A stretch of 64,000 nt of DNA from CAVXDY01 sp963721335 (GTDB lineage Bacteria; Actinomycetota; Thermoleophilia; Miltoncostaeales; Miltoncostaeaceae), in contig CAVRIV010000002.1 of the NCBI GenBank assembly GCA_963721335.1, positions 558,001-622,000 of the forward strand, in the 5' to 3' direction. The notes under the pieces were generated by a model. The model saw only the letters and a program-made list of their open reading frames with translations, was not told the origin of the DNA and searched no databases. This document shows, piece by piece, positions 8,429-18,493 of this stretch. The first letter of the stretch is position 1, and every line of letters begins with the position of its first letter. A program made the translations under genes and the position numbers.

Positions 8429-8435
8429 GCCGACG

Positions 8436-10106
<1,671 letters not shown>

Positions 10107-10107
10107 G

Positions 10108-11796
10108 GTGCGCTCGCCTCGCGACGGCTCGGCTCCGTCCTTCGCCGCCGTCGGGACGCTCGACGCGATCGCCACCGGGCGCAGCCGCGGCGACCTCGAG
10201 CGGGCCATTGCGCGCTTCCTGCCCACGCGGCGGTGGTTCGCGAGCAAGGCCCGGCGGATCCGGTCGGTGTCGGTGCGCGACGCGCTCCCCATCGCCGGCC
10301 CCCGCGCCGCGCTGGCCGCCCGGGTGCTGATCGTCCGGGTCGAGTTCGGCGAGGGCGAGCCCGAGACGTACTCCGTGCCGCTGGTGCTCGTGGAGGGGGA
10401 GAGGGCCGAGCGGATCGCGATCGACGCGCCGCGCAGCATCGTGGCCCACCTCGAGGGGCGGGACGAGCCCGCGGTGCTGGCCGAGGCCCTGCTCGACCCC
10501 GACGTCTGCCGCGCGCTGCTCGACGCGGTGCGCCGGCGCCGGCGCCTGCGGGGCACCTCCGGCGGCCAGCTCTCCGGGTCGCCGACCGCCGCGCTGGCGC
10601 GCGCGATCGACGGCGACGAGCCGCCGGACCCGTCGATCTTCCGCGCCGAGCAGAGCAACACGTCCGTGCTCTTCGGCCAGAGCCTGATCCTGAAGCTGTT
10701 CCGGCGGGTGGAGCCCGGGGTGAACCCCGACCTCGAGCTGGGCCGCTATCTGGTGGAGCGCGCGGGCTACGAGCACACCCCGGCGGTGGCCGGGGCGCTC
10801 GAGTACCGCGCCGACGGCGGCGAGCCGGCCACCCTGGCGATCGTCCATGAGTTCGTCCCCAACGAGGGCGACGCCTGGCAGTACACCCTCGACGCCCTCA
10901 GCCGCTTCTACGAGGAGGTGGTCACCGAGCGCATCCAGCCGGGGGCCGCCCCGCCCCCCGCCTGGAAGGGCACCCTGCTGGAGCGGGCCGACCGCCCGAT
11001 GCCCGAGGAGACCGACGAGCTGGTGGGCTCCTACCTCCAGTCGGCCGCTCTCATGGGACGGCGCATCGCCGAGCTGCACATCGCGCTCTCGGGCGACGCC
11101 GCCGACGGCCTGGCGCCGGAGCCGTTCACGCCGCACTACCAGCGGTCGGTGTACCAGTCGATGCGCAACCTGACCGGTAGCTCGATGCGGTTGCTCCGCC
11201 GCGGCCTCCCCGCCCTGGGCGAGCGCGAGCGCGAGGCCGCCGAGGACGTGCTGGCGGCGGAGGGCGACATCCTGGGCCGCTTCTCCGCGCTCATCGAGCG
11301 GCGCCTCACGGCCAGGCGGATCCGCTGCCACGGCGACCTGCACCTGGGACAGGTCCTGTTCACCGGCCGCGACTTCATGGTCATCGACTTCGAGGGCGAG
11401 CCGGCCCGCTCGCTGAGCGACCGCCGCGTGAAGCGCACCCCGTTGCGCGACGTGGCGGGGATGCTGCGCTCGTTCCACTACGCCACCTTCACGGCCCTCC
11501 TGGACCAGTCCGCCCGCGGCCTGGTGGAGGCCGACTCGCCCGCCGCCATCGAGCTCGAGGCCTGGGGCCGCCACTGGTACGACGCGGTCTCGGCGGCCTT
11601 CCTGGGCGAGTACCTGCGCGCCGCCGAGGGCCAGCCGTGGCTGCCCGAGGACCGGGAGGAGCTCGAGCTGCTCCTGGACACCTCGCTCCTGGAGAAGGCC
11701 GTCTACGAGCTGGGCTACGAGCTCAACAACCGCCCGCCCTGGGTGCCCATCGTCCTGATGGGGCTGCGCGACCTGATGGAGAAGGCCCCCGCCTGA
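10108..11796 (+). CDS. mak: Maltokinase (Pep2-type)
   Basis: A 562-aa aminoglycoside-phosphotransferase-fold kinase that phosphorylates maltose at C1, linking TreS to GlgE. The family N-terminus ARFLPTRRWFASKAR is followed by the ATP site with SLILKLFRR, the hinge IVHEFVPNEGDAWQYTLD, the catalytic loop RCHGDLHLGQVL and IDFEGEPARSL (the metal-binding Asp/Glu). The GTG at 10108 has GGGAGGAGG 5 nt upstream, arguing for a separate gene; fused TreS-Mak proteins are also common, so this may be the second half of a fusion broken by an extra base. Converges on the aac(3)-like gene with a 1-bp gap. Confidence 0.9.
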   Translation: MRSPRDGSAPSFAAVGTLDAIATGRSRGDLERAIARFLPTRRWFASKARRIRSVSVRDALPIAGPRAALAARVLIVRVEFGEGEPETYSVPLVLVEGERAERIAIDAPRSIVAHLEGRDEPAVLAEALLDPDVCRALLDAVRRRRRLRGTSGGQLSGSPTAALARAIDGDEPPDPSIFRAEQSNTSVLFGQSLILKLFRRVEPGVNPDLELGRYLVERAGYEHTPAVAGALEYRADGGEPATLAIVHEFVPNEGDAWQYTLDALSRFYEEVVTERIQPGAAPPPAWKGTLLERADRPMPEETDELVGSYLQSAALMGRRIAELHIALSGDAADGLAPEPFTPHYQRSVYQSMRNLTGSSMRLLRRGLPALGEREREAAEDVLAAEGDILGRFSALIERRLTARRIRCHGDLHLGQVLFTGRDFMVIDFEGEPARSLSDRRVKRTPLRDVAGMLRSFHYATFTALLDQSARGLVEADSPAAIELEAWGRHWYDAVSAAFLGEYLRAAEGQPWLPEDREELELLLDTSLLEKAVYELGYELNNRPPWVPIVLMGLRDLMEKAPA

Positions 11797-11797
11797 G

Positions 11798-12628
11798 TCA
11801 TCCCCCTCCGGGCGAGAAGCGCTCCTCCATCCACGAGACGGCGAAGGCGGTGAGCTCCGGGGCGGGGAAGAGGTGGCTCTCGGCCTGCCCGACGTGGCCG
11901 CGCACGCCGATCCCGGCGGCCAGGGCGGCCCGTGCGATGGCGGCGAAGGCGTCCTCGTCGAGGCCGAGGTCCTCGTAGGGGAAGGCCCCGTCGGAGGTCT
12001 CGATGTCGGTGTAGGTCCGCTCGACCAGGCGCCCGCCCTCGAGCACCGGGATGCGGTAGGTCACGCGGCGCTTGGGCTCGGCCCGTGCGATCGCCTCCGC
12101 GTGGTGCAGCAGGGTGACGGTGTCGAGCGGGGCCCCCAGCATCAGCACCTGGCCGCCGGCCTCCACCAGCCGCGCGAACGGGCTGTCCGGGCCGTAGCCG
12201 TCGTCTGCGGGGTGGCCCTCCGTGACCCACCGGGCCCGCGCCCCGACCGCGACGACGCCGGCCTCCGGGTGTCCGCTGTGCTCGGCGCCCGGCCAGGTGC
12301 GCACCCGCTCCGGGATGCGGCCGTACTCGCGGGCGACCTCGGCGGTCGCGACGTCGAAGACCGGGGGCTCGGCGAGGTAGGCATCCCGGTGCTCCGGAGG
12401 CCGGTCCTCGATGCGGTAGACGTGCTCCTCCCACGACGCGTAGGCCATCAGCGTCCCCTCGGGGCCGAGGGCCTCGAGCAGCGCGTGCACCACGGTCTCC
12501 GCGGCTCCGACGACCCAGCCGATGGCGCTCATCCGGGTGTGCACCATGGTGATGCCGCCCTCCCGCACCCCCAGGCGGCGCAGGTCCGCCACCAGCCGCG
12601 AGCGGGTCACCGCCTCCGGGTCAGCCAT
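11798..12628 (-). CDS. AAC(3)-family N-acetyltransferase
   Basis: A 276-aa member of the aminoglycoside 3-N-acetyltransferase (Antibiotic_NAT) family, which uses acetyl-CoA to acetylate the 3-amino group of 2-deoxystreptamine. Family motifs include MVHTRMSAIGWVVGG-like at 28-41, RTWPGAEHSGHPEAGVVAVG (110-129) and LMLGAPLDTVTLLHHAE (162-178) with the conserved His. Its start overlaps the treY stop by 8 bp, so it is the last gene of the glycan/trehalose operon. The true substrate may be a cell amino sugar or metabolite, not a drug; the sequence cannot tell. Confidence 0.85.
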   Translation of the reverse strand: MADPEAVTRSRLVADLRRLGVREGGITMVHTRMSAIGWVVGAAETVVHALLEALGPEGTLMAYASWEEHVYRIEDRPPEHRDAYLAEPPVFDVATAEVAREYGRIPERVRTWPGAEHSGHPEAGVVAVGARARWVTEGHPADDGYGPDSPFARLVEAGGQVLMLGAPLDTVTLLHHAEAIARAEPKRRVTYRIPVLEGGRLVERTYTDIETSDGAFPYEDLGLDEDAFAAIARAALAAGIGVRGHVGQAESHLFPAPELTAFAVSWMEERFSPGGG

Positions 12629-14642
12629 CCTGCCGCTCGAGCAGTGCCACCGGGAAGTCGCCCGCCAGGTCGGCGACCGTCGCCTGCGCCCCCAGCTCGA
12701 CCTCGGCCCCGGTCAGGACGCTGCGCCACGTGCCGCGGAGCGGCTCGGGGATCCTCACCGTCTCCGCCTCGCCCCCCTCCCTGATGGGGGTCGCCGCGAT
12801 CGCCTCGCCGCCCCGGGCGTAGGCGAAGGCCGCATCGCCGGCGTCCAGCGGCTCGTACGCCCCCTCGAAGGGCGCGGGGCGCCGGGCGCGCAGGTCGAGC
12901 GCCCGCTGGATGAGGAGCATCTTCGCGGTCTCTCGGGTGGGCGCGGCCCCTCCGAGCAGCTCCTCGAGCCGGGCGCGCCGCAGGTCCCAGTCCACCGGGC
13001 GGCGGTTGTCGGGGTCCACCAGCGACAGGCACCACAGCTCGTCGCCCTGGTAGATGTCCGGGACCCCGGGGGAGGTGAGCTTGAGCAGCGTCTGACCGAG
13101 GGCCGCACGCTCGCCGCGCGGGGCGAGGGTCTCCAACAGGCCCTCGAGATCGGCCAGGAACTCGCCGGACGCGTAGAGCCCGGCGCAGAAGCGCAGGACC
13201 GCCCGCTCGTGGCGCTCGTTCGGATCCATCCAGTCGGTGTTCACCTTGGCCTCGCGCATGGCCTTGACCATGTAGGCCTGGAGGCGCTTGCGCTCGAGCG
13301 GCCAGGCGCCGACGAGCGTCTGGTAGATCAGGTACTCCTCGCTGGGATCGGGGGCGCCGCCGGCGCGCAGGGGCGCGGTCAGATCGCGCCAGCGCAGCAC
13401 CTGCTCGCGCCACTCGGCGGGCATCCCGGACAGGGCTCCGATCCGCGCCCGCACGTCGCCCGAGCGCTTGGTGTCGTGCGTCTGGGTGGCCAGCAGCCCG
13501 CGCGGGAAGCGCTCGGCGCGGGCGGCGTTGGCCGCGTGCATCTCGGCGGGGGACAGGCTCCAGCGGCTCGGGTCCGCGCCCACCTCGTTGAGCGCCACCA
13601 GGCGGGTGTAGCGGTAGAGGGCGGTGTCCTCGACGCCCTTCGCCATGACGGCCCCGGTGGTCTGCTGGAAGCGCACCGCGAACGCCTCCTCGTCCGGGTC
13701 GGCCGGAGCCACGAGGGCCTCGCGCACGCGCTCGGGCAGGTCGGCCTCCTCCACCGCCTCGACGTCGTGGGGGTCGGCATCGGCCGGCTCGGCCGGCTCC
13801 AGGTAGGTCCGGTAGACCGGCAGGGCGGCCACCGCCTCGGCCATGTCGGGCTCGTCGAGCAGCGACCGCAGGCGATCGACCTCGGGCTCGAAGGTGGTGC
13901 GGGCCTCCTCCAGCTTCGCCTCGGCGCCCAGCTCCCCGAACGGCCGCGTCTCGCCGGTCAGCTCGGCGTAGAGCGCCGTGAGCGGCTCCTCGCCCGCCGG
14001 ATCGATGAAGAGGGCGGTGAGGTCGGCCATGAACTCGTAGCCGGTGGTCCCCTCCACGGGCCAGTCGGGGAGGAGCTCGCCCGGCTCGACGATCTTCTCC
14101 ACCCAGATGTGCTCCACCCCGCGCTCGGTCAGCCGGGCGAGGTAGCCCGCGGGGTCGGCCAGGCCGTCGGGGTGGTCGATGCGGAGCCCGTCGACGACGC
14201 CGTCGGCCACCAGGCGCAGGATCAGCGCGTGGGTGGTCTCGAAGACCTCGGGGTCCTCCACCCGGACGCCCGCCAGCTCGTCGATGGAGAAGAAGCGCCG
14301 GTGGAGCCCGGTCTCGGGGTCGATGTCGAAGAATCGCTCCCGCAGGGCGGGGTCGGTCCAGAACGGGTTCTCGTCGTCGGTGGCCATGTGGTTGGGCACC
14401 ACGTCCAGCAGCACGTCGAGCCCGGCGCCGGCCAGCTCGCGCAGCTCCGCCTCGCCTCCCAGGTCGTCCGACACCCTGCGCGGATCGATCACGTCGTAGC
14501 CGTGGGTCGATCCGTGCCGCGCCTGGAGGACGGGGGAGAGATAGAGGTGGCTGATCCCGAGCGCGCGCAGGTAGGGGACCAGCTCCCGGGCCCGCGCGAA
14601 GCCCATGCCGGGGCCGAGCTGGAGCCGGTAGGTGGCCCTCAC
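12621..14642 (-). CDS. treY: Malto-oligosyltrehalose synthase
   Basis: A 673-aa GH13 enzyme that isomerises the reducing-end glucose of malto-oligosaccharides to a trehalosyl unit. It begins VRATYRLQLGPGMGFARA and has YLSPVLQARHGSTHGYDV, DVVPNHMA, VDGLRIDHPDGL (nucleophile Asp), HIWVEKIVEPGE (general acid Glu) and ATQTHDTKRSGDVRARI (transition-state Asp). Slightly shorter than the usual 700-800 aa. The GTG at 14642 overlaps the treX stop (GTGA), indicating translational coupling in the operon glgE-glgB-treZ-treX-treY. Confidence 0.95.
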   Translation of the reverse strand: MRATYRLQLGPGMGFARARELVPYLRALGISHLYLSPVLQARHGSTHGYDVIDPRRVSDDLGGEAELRELAGAGLDVLLDVVPNHMATDDENPFWTDPALRERFFDIDPETGLHRRFFSIDELAGVRVEDPEVFETTHALILRLVADGVVDGLRIDHPDGLADPAGYLARLTERGVEHIWVEKIVEPGELLPDWPVEGTTGYEFMADLTALFIDPAGEEPLTALYAELTGETRPFGELGAEAKLEEARTTFEPEVDRLRSLLDEPDMAEAVAALPVYRTYLEPAEPADADPHDVEAVEEADLPERVREALVAPADPDEEAFAVRFQQTTGAVMAKGVEDTALYRYTRLVALNEVGADPSRWSLSPAEMHAANAARAERFPRGLLATQTHDTKRSGDVRARIGALSGMPAEWREQVLRWRDLTAPLRAGGAPDPSEEYLIYQTLVGAWPLERKRLQAYMVKAMREAKVNTDWMDPNERHERAVLRFCAGLYASGEFLADLEGLLETLAPRGERAALGQTLLKLTSPGVPDIYQGDELWCLSLVDPDNRRPVDWDLRRARLEELLGGAAPTRETAKMLLIQRALDLRARRPAPFEGAYEPLDAGDAAFAYARGGEAIAATPIREGGEAETVRIPEPLRGTWRSVLTGAEVELGAQATVADLAGDFPVALLERQDG

Positions 14643-16771
14643 CAGGCGCGGCGCAGGACGACGAGCGAGCGAGCCTCCAGCGTCAGCACCTCGCGGGCGG
14701 GCCAGCTCTCGCCGTCCTCGGGCAGGTCGGGATCGGCGGTGGAGATCACGTGCCGCCACCGGTTGCCGAAGCGGCGCGGCGGCAGCCGGAAGGGCGTGGG
14801 CTCGTGCCCGCCGTTCACCAGCACCACGAACGAGTCGTCGAGCACCGGCTCGCCGGTGGGGGAGGGCGACGGGATCTCCTCGCCGTTCAGGAAGACCGCC
14901 AGGTGGCGCAGGTCCGAGCGGCGCCAGTCGCGCTGGCTCATCTCGCGCCCGTCGGCCCGGAACCAGCGGATGTCGGGCAGGCCGGAGCCGGACTCGGACC
15001 CGTCGGTGCCCCCGAAGAAGTCGCGCCTGTGGAAGATCGGGTGGGCCCGCCGCAGGGCGATCAGGCGCCGGGTGAAGTCCAGCAGCCGCCGCGCGCGCTC
15101 GTCGAGATGCCAGTCGAACCAGCTGATCTCGTTGTCCTGGCAGTACGCGTTGTTGTTGCCGCCCTGGGTGCGGCTGATCTCGTCGCCGCCCGACAGCATC
15201 GGCACGCCCTGCGACAGGAGCAGGGTGGCCAGGAAGTTGCGCTGCTGGCGCTCGCGCAGCTCCAGGATCTCGGGGTCGTCGGTGGGCCCCTCGACCCCGC
15301 AGTTCCAGCTGCGGTTGTCGTCGGTGCCGTCCCGGTTGTCCTCGAGGTTCGCCTCGTTGTGCTTCTCGTTGTAGGAGACGAGGTCGGCCAGCGTGAAGCC
15401 GTCATGGGCGGTGATGAAGTTGATCGAGGCGAACGGCGCGCGCCCGTCCGACTGGTAGAGGTCGCTCGAGCCGGTGATGCGCGATGCGAACTCCGCCATG
15501 CCGTTGCTCTGGCCCCGCCAGAAGTCGCGCATCTCGTCGCGGTAGATGCCGTTCCACTCGGTCCAGAGCACGGGGAAGTTGCCCACCTGGTACCCGCCGG
15601 GCCCGACGTCCCACGGCTCGGCGATGAGCTTCACCTGAGACAGGACCGGGTCCTGGTGGATGATGTCGAAGAAGGCCGAGAGCCGGTTGACGTCCCAGAA
15701 CTCGCGCGCGAGCGCCGACGCGAGGTCGAAGCGGAAGCCGTCGACGTGCATCTCGAGGACCCAGTAGCGCAGGCTGTCCATGATCAGCCGGAGCACCTGG
15801 GGATGGACCGGGTTGAGGCTGTTCCCGGTCCCCGTGAAGTCCACGTAGAAGCGCGGGTCCTCGGCCGAGCAGCGGTAGTACGAGCGGTTGTCGATGCCCT
15901 TGAACGAGAGCATCGGCCCCAGGTGGTTCCCCTCGGCGGTGTGGTTGTAGACCACGTCCAGGATCACCTCGATCCCGGCGCGGTGGAGCGCCTTCACCAT
16001 GCCCTTGAACTCGTGTACCTGGGCGCCCGTGCTGCCGGTGGCCGAGTAGAGGGCGTGGGGCGCGAGGTAGCCGATCGAGCTGTAGCCCCAGTAGTTGGTG
16101 AGGCCCCGACCGGCCAGGTGCTGCTCGTCGGCGATGTGGTGCACGGGCAGCAGCTCCACGGCCGTCACGCCGAGCGAGCGCAGGTGCTCGACGGCCTCGT
16201 CGGACGCCAGGCCGGCGTAGGTGCCCCGCAGGTCCTCGCGCACGCCGGGGTGCAGCTTGGTGAAGCCCTTCACGTGGACCTCGTAGATGAGGGTCTCGTG
16301 CCAGGGCGTCCCCGGAGGGCGGTCGCCCTCCCAGTCGAAGCCCGGATCGTCGACGATGCACTTCGGGATCGCGTCCGCATCGTCGGTCGTGTCGAGCACC
16401 AGGTCGGCGTTGGCGCCGTCGGGCTCGTAGGGGAGCGTGTTGGCCGCGTCCCACAGGATCCCGCCCTCGATGGCCTTCGCGTAGGGGTCGATGAGCAGCT
16501 TGTGCGGGTTGAAGCGGTGGCCCTGCTCGGGCGCCCAGGGCCCGTACACCCGGAACGCGTAGCGCTGGCCCGGGCCCACGTCCGGGAGGAACCCGTGCCA
16601 GATGAAGGCGGTGCGCTCGCGCAGGTCGACGCGCGTCTCGCGATCCTGGGCGTCGAAGAGGCACAGCTCCACCCGCTCGGCGTTCTCCGAGAAGAGCGAG
16701 AAGTTGGTGCCGGTGCCGTTCCAGGTCGCGCCCAGGGGGAAGGGGTGGCCGGGCCACACGCGCGTGCTCAT
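14639..16771 (-). CDS. treX: Glycogen debranching enzyme TreX/GlgX
   Basis: A 710-aa isoamylase-type GH13 enzyme that hydrolyses alpha-1,6 branches to release linear maltodextrins for TreY. It starts with VWPGHPFPLGATWNGTGTNFSLFSENAERVELCLF-like CBM48 sequence (about 5-40) and has the catalytic motifs DVVYNHTAEGNHLGP, VDGFRFDLASAL (nucleophile), LIAEPWDVGPGGYQ (acid/base Glu) and ITAHDGFTLADLVSY (Asp). Overlaps treY by 4 bp at its end and treZ by 4 bp (ATGA) at its start. Complete and intact. Confidence 0.95.
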   Translation of the reverse strand: MSTRVWPGHPFPLGATWNGTGTNFSLFSENAERVELCLFDAQDRETRVDLRERTAFIWHGFLPDVGPGQRYAFRVYGPWAPEQGHRFNPHKLLIDPYAKAIEGGILWDAANTLPYEPDGANADLVLDTTDDADAIPKCIVDDPGFDWEGDRPPGTPWHETLIYEVHVKGFTKLHPGVREDLRGTYAGLASDEAVEHLRSLGVTAVELLPVHHIADEQHLAGRGLTNYWGYSSIGYLAPHALYSATGSTGAQVHEFKGMVKALHRAGIEVILDVVYNHTAEGNHLGPMLSFKGIDNRSYYRCSAEDPRFYVDFTGTGNSLNPVHPQVLRLIMDSLRYWVLEMHVDGFRFDLASALAREFWDVNRLSAFFDIIHQDPVLSQVKLIAEPWDVGPGGYQVGNFPVLWTEWNGIYRDEMRDFWRGQSNGMAEFASRITGSSDLYQSDGRAPFASINFITAHDGFTLADLVSYNEKHNEANLEDNRDGTDDNRSWNCGVEGPTDDPEILELRERQQRNFLATLLLSQGVPMLSGGDEISRTQGGNNNAYCQDNEISWFDWHLDERARRLLDFTRRLIALRRAHPIFHRRDFFGGTDGSESGSGLPDIRWFRADGREMSQRDWRRSDLRHLAVFLNGEEIPSPSPTGEPVLDDSFVVLVNGGHEPTPFRLPPRRFGNRWRHVISTADPDLPEDGESWPAREVLTLEARSLVVLRRAW

Positions 16772-18475
16772 CGGGCCACCGCCGCCGACCGCGCCGGAAG
16801 CCGCAGGCGCCCGTCGCGCAGCTCGGCGGCGGGGTCGGTCGCCAGCACCAGCCGACGTCCCTCCACCGGCACCTCCGCGTCGTGGCGGCCGAAGTTGCCC
16901 AGCACCTCGAGGTCGCCGCGGCGCATGGCGATCCACGCCGCGCCCTCGTCGAACTCCACCTCGGGCGCCTCCTGGGGCAGGCCGCGGCGCAGCTCGAGCA
17001 ACCGCCGGTAGAGATCCCGCATGGCGGGCGCGCCGTCACCCGGACGCAGCGTCGAGCGCGCGAAGGTCTCGGGCGACTGGGGGTCGGGCACCTCTCCCTC
17101 GAAGCCCTCGAAGGCCGCGAACTCGGCCCGTCGACCGTCGCGCGTGGCGGTGGCGATCGACGGGTCGATGTGGTCCGTGAAGAACTGGAAGGGGGTGTCG
17201 GTGCCGTCCTCCTCGCCCATGAAGATCATGGGGACGAAGGGCGAGAGGATCACCCAGGCGGCGGCCAGGGCGCGCACGCCCGGCGGCGGCCGGTCGCCCA
17301 CCGCCCGGTTGCCCACCTGGTCGTGGTTCTGGGAGTAGACGACGAACTGGGACGGCGGTCGGTCGTCGGCCGGGGCGCCGTGCCGCCGCCGCCGGAAGCC
17401 CGAGTAGCGGCCGTCGTAGACGAAGGGGCGGCGCGTGGCCGTGGCGAGGTCCTCCACGGAGCCGAAGTCCGCGTAGTACCCGTCGCTCTCGCCCGTGAGG
17501 AGCGCGTGCAGCGAGTGGTGGAAGTCGTCGGACCACTGGGCCCCGAGGCCGTACCCGCCGCGCTCCTCCGGCCGCAGGAGGCGGGGGTCGTTGAGATCGC
17601 TCTCGGCGATCAGGAGCACCGGGCGGGGCGAGGCGTCACGCGCCCGGACGGCGAGCTCGGCCAGCACGTGCCGCGCCCCCATGTCGTAGATCGCGTGCAC
17701 GGCGTCCAGGCGCAGGCCGTCCATCCGGTACTCGGCCAGCCACATGCAGGCGTTCTGGAGCGCCCACTCGCGCACCCCCCCGCAGTCGGAGTCGTCGAAG
17801 TTCATCGCCCTGCCCCAGGGCGTGCCGTGGCGGTCGGTGAAGTAGGGGCCGAAGGCGTCGAGGGTCTCGGAGCCGGGCCCGACGTGGTTGTAGACCACGT
17901 CGAGGATCACCCCGAGCCCGTGGGCGTGGGCGGCGTCGACGAAGGCGGCCAGCGCCTCCGGGCCGCCGTAGGCCGGGTGCGGCGCCCACGTGTAGAGGCC
18001 GTCGTAGCCCCAGTTGCGCTCCCCGGGGAAGGTCGCGACCGGCATCAGCTCCACCGCGGTCACCCCCAGCTCGCGCAGCTCGCCCAGGCGCCCCGCGGCC
18101 GCACCCAGGGTCCCCTCGGGGGTGAAGGTGCCCACGTGCAGCTCGTAGATGACCAGGCCGGCGCGGTCGAGGCCGGTCCAGGCAGTCGTCGGTCCAGGCG
18201 AACCGCGCGGGGTCGACGATCCGCGAGGGCCCGCGCACCCCCTCCGGCTGGAAGCGGGAGCAGGGATCCGCCAGCGGCTCCCCGCCGTCCAGCACGTAGC
18301 GGTAGTCCTCGCCCGCCGAGGCGGGCGCCACCCCCTCGAAGACCCCGAGACCCGCCGCGCCGAGGGTCGTCCGGCCCCCGGCGAGCTCCACCTCCACCGC
18401 CGCGGCGCGCGGGGCCCAGACGCGGAAGAGCGTGGTGCCGTCCCCCGGGGGAGCGCCCCCAGGGGGCGCTCCCAT
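16768..18475 (-). CDS. treZ: Malto-oligosyltrehalose trehalohydrolase (one apparent frameshift)
   Basis: GH13 enzyme that releases trehalose from malto-oligosyltrehalose made by TreY. The N-terminal CBM48-like part (TLFRVWAPRAAAVEVEL...PARFAWTDD) lies in one frame and the catalytic part (WTGLDRAGLVIYELHVGTF...MDGLRLDAVHAI...LLIAESDLND...FVVYSQNHDQVGNR) in the next; the change is near 18186 and the gene length is 3n+1, so one extra base is present. About 569 residues when repaired, normal for TreZ. The start codon lies at the end of a perfect 12-bp inverted repeat (18449-18473). The gap to glgB is 18 bp. Confidence 0.9.
18449..18473. repeat. Perfect 12-bp inverted repeat at the treZ start
   Basis: Arms GGGAGCGCCCCC (18449-18460) and GGGGGCGCTCCC (18462-18473) with a single A between. 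On the mRNA of the minus strand it begins within the treZ start codon and encodes the Gly/Ala/Pro-rich N-terminus. Folded, it would occlude the initiation region; it is not followed by a U tract, so it does not look like an intrinsic terminator. Confidence 0.75.
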
Positions 18476-18493
18476 GGCAGCGGGCCGGCCCCC

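Noticed and set aside
10107..10850. Genuine continuation of TreS to position 10850
   Set aside because: The residues are Arg/Pro/Ala-rich with no family similarity and lie over clear maltokinase coding sequence in another frame.
18449..18473. Intrinsic terminator between glgB and treZ
   Set aside because: No U tract follows, and the repeat encodes the beginning of treZ in an otherwise coupled operon.
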